A stretch of DNA of 15,293 bases, taken from positions 1 through 15,293 of the forward strand of contig DATIHT010000085.1 in assembly GCA_035480415.1 (NCBI GenBank), read 5' to 3'. This DNA comes from DATIHT01 sp035480415 (lineage in GTDB: Bacteria; Patescibacteriota; Microgenomatia; Curtissbacterales; GWA2-41-24). The notes below the pieces were generated by a model. The model had not been told where the DNA came from and ran no database searches. It worked only from the letters and a program-made list of their open reading frames with translations. Positions 11,082 through 15,293 of this stretch are shown here, piece after piece; position 1 is the first letter of the stretch, and each line of letters begins with the position of its first letter. The position numbers and the translations under genes are program-made.

Positions 11082-14000
11082 AGCTTGACCAGGGCAGAAT
11101 TTTTAGATCTGCAAGTTTTTTGGTAGATATTGATTTTACAAAAAGTTCGGCAGTTTGCATATTGGTTAAAATGGGAATGCCATAATCTATCGTTGCTCTT
11201 CTTATTGCATAATCATCATCGAATTCCCGTTTAAAATATGGGTCGACGATGTTGATTACCAAGTCTATTTTCTTTTCCAGCAGTGCGTCCAGTACGTTGG
11301 GTTTTTTGTTTTCGTGGATTTTGTAAAGCATACTTGTTTTTATTCCGTTTGACTCAAGATACGCCGAGGTTCCCGCCGTTGCATAAATTTCCAGGCCCAT
11401 CTTTGCCAGGAGTTTTGCCGAGGGGAGAAATTTAACTTTGTTTTCGTATCCTGCAAGTGAAATAAATACGGATTTTTTAGGAAGCTTAACACCTGTTGAA
11501 ATTATGGATTTTAGAAAAGCTTCCTCTTCGTCCTGTCCAAAGCATGCTACCTCTCCGGTTGATGTCATTTCGACCCTGAGTATAGGGTCTGCTCCTTTGA
11601 CACGCGAGAAAGAAAATTGTGGAGCTTTAACACCAACATAGTTCATAGTGGGTAGTTCATAGTGGGTAGTTTTTAGATTGAGCATGGCTTCGGTTGCCAA
11701 CCTTACGAAATTAATACCGGTGACTTTGGAAACAAAAGGCAGGCTGCGTGAAGCTCTAAGGTTACATTCTATGACCATAACCTTATTGTCTTTTGCTAAA
11801 AACTGAATATTAAAAGGGCCTGTTATTTTGAGAGCTTCTGATATTTTTTCTGCGATTTTTAATATTTGATTTTGTGTTTCCATATAAATTTTTTGGCCGG
11901 GTAAAACCATAGTTGCATCACCGGAATGTACACCGGCGTTTTCGACATGTTCGGAAATTGCGTGGGTTAATATTTTCCCGTCTTTGGCAATTGCATCGAG
12001 TTCTATTTCTTTTGAGTTGGTGTGAAATTTTGAAATAACTACCGGAGAATCATTGGAAATTCTTGACGCTTCTTTCAAGTAGCTCTCAAGATCTTCCGGG
12101 TTGAAGGCAACATTCATGGCAGCACCCGAGAGAACATAGGATGGTCTGACTAAGACCGGGTAGCCAATTTCGCCTGCAAACCTTAGTGCCTCTTTCATGT
12201 TTTTTAGTTGTGCCCATGCAGGTTGCGCAATATCGAGATTGTCACAGAGGCTTGAGAATTTACTTCTATCCTCTGCCTGATCTATAGAGTTTGGAGTCGT
12301 ACCAAGGATTTTTACATTTTCTTTTGCCAGTGCCCCTACTATGTTGTTGGGTGTTTGCCCTCCCATTGAAACGACAACTCCCATCGGATTTTCCTTTTGG
12401 TAAATTTCCAACACGGTTTCTGTTGATAGTTCGTCAAAGTAAAGTCTTTTTGCCATGTCAAAATCTGTTGAAACTGTTTCCGGATTACAGTTGATAATAA
12501 TTGGTGAGTATCCGTTTCTTTCTGCGGTTTGGGCGCAGGTTACCGAGCACCAGTCGAATTCAACGGAAGAGCCGATTCTGTAGGGGCCAGATCCAAGAAC
12601 TATGATTTTGTTTTCGGTTATCGGTTCACGGTTCACGGTTTTTTTAGTCTGTGAACTTATATCGTCGACGTCTCCGTTGTATGTTAGATAAAGATAATTT
12701 GTTTGTGCCGGATATTCAGCAGCAAGCGTATCTATTTGTTTTGCAGATGGATGTATGTTTTGCTTTCTTCTTTGATTTCTGATTTTCTCTTCTGTTGTTT
12801 TTGTAAGTGTTGCGATTCTTCTGTCGGAGAATCCATATTGTTTGGCAAGAAGAAGAGCATCACGGGAATTAAGAGTAGTGCGAGTATCACGGGCTATTTG
12901 TTTTTCCATGTCTGTGATGTTTTTGATTTTTTCCAGGAAGAAAGGATCTATTCCGGTTTTTTTATAAATTTTGGCAATATCAGTCCCCTCTTTTATGGCA
13001 CGAGCGACGGTGAATATTCTCCATGGTGTGGGTTCTTCGTAACTGGTTTCTGAGAATCTTTCGTCTATTATTCCATCTCTTCCAATGTCTAGCATTCTTG
13101 TTGCTTTTTGCAGAGCTTCTTCAAACTTTCGACCAATTGCCATTACTTCCCCCACCGACTGCATGGAGGAGCCTATGATACTTTTACTTTTTTGGAATTT
13201 GTTAAGATCCCACCTTGGCATTTTGACAACTAAATAGTCCAGCGCCGGTTCAAAGCACGCGATAGTTTTTTTGGTTACCGAGTTTTTAATCTCTGTCAGG
13301 CCATAGCCTAGTCCTAGTTTGGCGGCAACATATGCAAGCGGATAGCCTGTAGCCTTGGATGCTAGTGCACTTGATCTTGATAATCTTGCGTTTACCTCAA
13401 TTATTCTGTAGTCCGGAGAATCTCCTTTTGGACTAGGGTTTAGGGCGTACTGTATGTTGCATTCTCCCACTATTCCCAAATGCCTTATTACTTTGATGGC
13501 GATTTCGCGAAGCGTGTGATAGTCGTTGTTGTTTAAGGTTTGAGAAGGCGCAACGACAATTGATTCACCGGTGTGGATGCCCATCGGATCGATGTTTTCC
13601 ATGTTGCAGACTGTTATACAGTTGTCGTATTTATCTCTGACTACTTCATATTCGATTTCTTTCCATCCTGTTAAGTATTCTTCTATTAAAACTTGTGGCG
13701 ATTTGGTAAGCGATCTGGTTACTGCTTCTTCCAATTCCTTCATGTTTGAGCACATTCCGGAATCCTGTCCGCCAAGTGAGAATGCGCTTCTGACAATTAC
13801 CGGAAAGCCGATTTTTTTAACTTTTTCTTTTGCGTCTTTTAATGATGTAACTGCGGCACTTTTTGGAATTTTAAGATCTATTGATCGGAGCATTTTGGCA
13901 AATTCGTGTCTGTCTTCTGTTATTTCGATTGCGCTAACTGGTGTTCCCAAAACTTCCAGGTTGTACTTTTTGAGTGCACCGGATTTGGAAAGTGCCAGGC

Positions 14001-14289
14001 CGCAATTCAGTGCCGTTTGTCCGCCGAAAGAAAGTGCAATGCTTGAGGGTTTTTCTTTTTTGATTACTTCTTCTACAAAGTGCGGTTCAACCGGCAAGAA
14101 ATAGACTTGATCCGCAAAATCCTTTGACGTCTGGATTGTTGCTATGTTGGGGTTTATTAAAATTACTTCTTTGCCTTCCTCTTTTAATGCTTTAATTGCC
14201 TGCGAGCCGGAATAATCAAATTCCCCCGCCTGCCCTATTTGCAGAGCACCAGAGCCGAGAAGTAATACTTTGTTTTTTTTAGATTTCAT
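11062..14289 (-). CDS. carB: Carbamoyl-phosphate synthase large subunit
   Basis: CarB makes carbamoyl phosphate from bicarbonate, two ATP and ammonia delivered by CarA, for pyrimidine and arginine synthesis. At 1075 residues it is full length (E. coli about 1073). The two homologous halves are clear: SGALQIGQAGEFDYSGSQA near the N-terminus and GSGPYRIGSSVEFDWCSV near residue 570, each followed by an ATP-grasp domain. The metal-binding segments are EVNARLSRSSALASKATG in the first half and ECNLRASRSLPFVSKVTG in the second. The C-terminal MGS-like allosteric domain (about 945-1075) includes ATAGTSAYLESNGIKT. Two stretches of 7-nt tandem repeat lie inside the gene (residues 550-559 and 872-883). 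The start overlaps the methyltransferase gene by 11 nt and the end overlaps the deacetylase gene by 20 nt, so this is a tight operon. Confidence 0.96.
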   Translation of the reverse strand: MKSKKNKVLLLGSGALQIGQAGEFDYSGSQAIKALKEEGKEVILINPNIATIQTSKDFADQVYFLPVEPHFVEEVIKKEKPSSIALSFGGQTALNCGLALSKSGALKKYNLEVLGTPVSAIEITEDRHEFAKMLRSIDLKIPKSAAVTSLKDAKEKVKKIGFPVIVRSAFSLGGQDSGMCSNMKELEEAVTRSLTKSPQVLIEEYLTGWKEIEYEVVRDKYDNCITVCNMENIDPMGIHTGESIVVAPSQTLNNNDYHTLREIAIKVIRHLGIVGECNIQYALNPSPKGDSPDYRIIEVNARLSRSSALASKATGYPLAYVAAKLGLGYGLTEIKNSVTKKTIACFEPALDYLVVKMPRWDLNKFQKSKSIIGSSMQSVGEVMAIGRKFEEALQKATRMLDIGRDGIIDERFSETSYEEPTPWRIFTVARAIKEGTDIAKIYKKTGIDPFFLEKIKNITDMEKQIARDTRTTLNSRDALLLAKQYGFSDRRIATLTKTTEEKIRNQRRKQNIHPSAKQIDTLAAEYPAQTNYLYLTYNGDVDDISSQTKKTVNREPITENKIIVLGSGPYRIGSSVEFDWCSVTCAQTAERNGYSPIIINCNPETVSTDFDMAKRLYFDELSTETVLEIYQKENPMGVVVSMGGQTPNNIVGALAKENVKILGTTPNSIDQAEDRSKFSSLCDNLDIAQPAWAQLKNMKEALRFAGEIGYPVLVRPSYVLSGAAMNVAFNPEDLESYLKEASRISNDSPVVISKFHTNSKEIELDAIAKDGKILTHAISEHVENAGVHSGDATMVLPGQKIYMETQNQILKIAEKISEALKITGPFNIQFLAKDNKVMVIECNLRASRSLPFVSKVTGINFVRLATEAMLNLKTTHYELPTMNYVGVKAPQFSFSRVKGADPILRVEMTSTGEVACFGQDEEEAFLKSIISTGVKLPKKSVFISLAGYENKVKFLPSAKLLAKMGLEIYATAGTSAYLESNGIKTSMLYKIHENKKPNVLDALLEKKIDLVINIVDPYFKREFDDDYAIRRATIDYGIPILTNMQTAELFVKSISTKKLADLKILPWSSYVTHQN
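11641..11675. repeat. Heptanucleotide tandem repeat in carB (second half)
   Basis: Five 7-nt units of pattern GTNNNTA follow one another: GTTCATA, GTGGGTA, GTTCATA, GTGGGTA, GTTTTTA. They code residues about 872-883 (TTHYELPTMNY), a linker just before the conserved GVKAPQFSFSR. Because 7 is not a multiple of 3, successive units are read in different frames. Confidence 0.75.
12615..12642. repeat. Heptanucleotide tandem repeat in carB (junction of halves)
   Basis: Four 7-nt units of pattern CGGTTNN: CGGTTAT, CGGTTCA, CGGTTCA, CGGTTTT. They code residues about 550-559 (TVNREPITEN), exactly in the linker between the first half of CarB and the second glycine-rich ATP-grasp start. Confidence 0.75.
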
Positions 14290-14926
14290 AATTTATTGTC
14301 CAAAAATATTTACCAAACCGAATTTTTTTGGCAACATTTTTGTCAAAAGACCTAAAGATATTAATAAGATCTGTCTTTGTGTAGTAATTTTTTAAAACTA
14401 AATGTTTAGTACCATCTTCAAGTAATCTTTCTTTGTAGGTGTTTGGATCTCTAGATTTTTTTATAAGTTTTCCACCGAGTTTTGATCTGGAGACATTGTC
14501 TGCAAAGATTACAGTTGAGCCCTTTTTTAGATTTTGGTGAAAGACTTTTAGGAACTTTCCTAATTTTTGTTTAGGGATGTGCGAAAACCAGCATATGGCA
14601 AAAGCGCCGTTAAACTTTGGCTTAAAATGTAATTTATATGCATCTTCTTTTGAAAAAGTAATTGGGCAAAGATATTTTTTTGTTTTGGCAATTTTTAGCA
14701 TTGCCGATGCAAAATCGGTTGCGTGTATTTTTAGTGCAGTTCTTGAAACATATTCTGTCCAGTACCCTGTTCCGCAAGCAACTTCTAAAACGTTTTTATC
14801 TTGAAGTTTTAGCTGCAAGATTTTTGCTAATTTTTTTTGCTCGTAAGGTCTTATTGGAATTTGACGTTGGTAGATTTTTTCGTATTCCTGTGCCCTCTTT
14901 TGATAATAACTGACTGTGTTAAGCAT
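14279..14926 (-). CDS. Class I SAM-dependent methyltransferase
   Basis: The Rossmann-type S-adenosylmethionine fold is indicated by motif I, VLEVACGTG (residues 46-54). An acidic residue at the end of strand 2 (Asp71 in HATDFA) and a KEDAYKL segment (Asp95) that would contact the adenine follow. The length (215) suits a small stand-alone methyltransferase. The substrate is unknown: the region after residue 110 is variable and I see no small-molecule or RNA-specific signature. The gene sits between carA and carB and overlaps both, by 8 nt with carA (stop and start share ATGCTTAA) and 11 nt with carB. It is therefore expected to be co-translated with the pyrimidine enzymes, although nothing in the sequence ties its chemistry to that pathway. 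Confidence 0.85.
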   Translation of the reverse strand: MLNTVSYYQKRAQEYEKIYQRQIPIRPYEQKKLAKILQLKLQDKNVLEVACGTGYWTEYVSRTALKIHATDFASAMLKIAKTKKYLCPITFSKEDAYKLHFKPKFNGAFAICWFSHIPKQKLGKFLKVFHQNLKKGSTVIFADNVSRSKLGGKLIKKSRDPNTYKERLLEDGTKHLVLKNYYTKTDLINIFRSFDKNVAKKIRFGKYFWTINYEI

Positions 14927-15293
14927 TTTTGATCCTTTCCAAAAAGTAATCGAAAAGCCATTCGGTGTCCTTTGGTCCGGGCATTGCTTCCGGGTGAAAC
15001 TGGACGGAGAAAAACGGCAGTTTTTCGTGGATTATTCCCTCGTTTGTGTTGTCGTTGGCGTTATAAAACCATCGCTTGAAACCTTTTGGAATTTTTGCCT
15101 CATCAACAGCAAAGCCGTGATTTTGAGTTGTTATATAGCAGCGTTTTGTACGAACTTGAATCGTTGGTTGGTTTTGGGCCCTGTGTCCAAACTTGAGTTT
15201 ATACGTGTCGCCACCTGCTGCCAGTGCTAGTAATTGGTTGCCAAGGCAAATGCCAAAAGTTGGTAGTTTTTTTGATAAGGATTTTTTAATAAT
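14919..15293 (-). CDS. carA: Carbamoyl-phosphate synthase small subunit (C-terminal part, cut by window end)
   Basis: The visible 124 codons on the minus strand are the class I glutamine amidotransferase domain. It releases ammonia from glutamine and passes it to CarB. The nucleophile motif is GICLGNQ (codon for Cys at 15248-15246), followed by LKFGHRAQNQP, TTQNHGFAV and SVQFHPEA with the catalytic His and Glu. The residue after the second Gly of the nucleophile motif is Asn instead of the His of E. coli CarA, a variant I believe occurs in other lineages. The N-terminal CarA-specific domain lies beyond the window. The stop (14921-14919) overlaps the start of the methyltransferase gene, so carA heads the cluster or continues it from upstream. 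The operon promoter is not in the window. Confidence 0.95.
   Translation of the reverse strand: MIKKSLSKKLPTFGICLGNQLLALAAGGDTYKLKFGHRAQNQPTIQVRTKRCYITTQNHGFAVDEAKIPKGFKRWFYNANDNTNEGIIHEKLPFFSVQFHPEAMPGPKDTEWLFDYFLERIKNA

Noticed and set aside
13571..14104. Plus-strand open frame of 177 codons inside carB
   Set aside because: It lies wholly antisense to a highly conserved part of carB and is rich in Ser, Phe and Ile, as expected of a shadow frame.

Overview
The window looks like a chromosomal segment of a Candidate Phyla Radiation (Patescibacteria) bacterium, probably near the Microgenomates group. This is inferred from the AT-rich sequence, tightly packed or overlapping genes, almost no Shine-Dalgarno sites, a short free-standing citrate-synthase-family protein, several small proteins I cannot place, and low-complexity repeats coding Lys-Val-Ser tripeptides. 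No database search was possible, so the taxon is a judgement.

Layout. Positions 1-4303 (+ strand): the tail of an upstream gene, a small unknown protein, a citrate synthase/citryl-CoA lyase-type protein, ruvC (Holliday junction resolvase), a polytopic membrane protein and a 486-residue unknown. Positions 4304-5229 hold no convincing gene. They contain short tandem repeats, the second copy of a 50-nt hairpin element whose first copy spans the ruvC stop codon, a strongly structured stretch that may be a divergent RNA gene, and a double palindrome of REP type. Positions 5230-6720 (+) code an M3-family oligoendopeptidase. On the - strand there follow a small gene broken by an in-frame TAA (6717-7133) and pyrH (UMP kinase, 7230-7943). 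On the + strand come a small unknown gene (8041-8427) and a Xer-type tyrosine recombinase (8505-9446). On the - strand are a small helix-turn-helix protein, a Fur-family regulator, and a tightly overlapping set that reads carA (partial) - methyltransferase - carB - polysaccharide deacetylase (10167-15293).

How the genes fit. carA/carB make carbamoyl phosphate and pyrH makes UDP, so pyrimidine supply is represented twice. RuvC and Xer are recombination functions. The Fur-family gene carries a perfect 15-bp palindrome in its own promoter spacer, pointing to autoregulation. Many genes have a -10 hexamer only 4-10 nt before the ATG, so leaderless mRNAs are predicted.

Most unusual: a 50-nt hairpin element present twice with compensatory base changes; a 9-nt repeat family that flanks and extends ruvC and has entered the peptidase gene; 7-nt repeats inside carB; and the structured 4590-5117 region.
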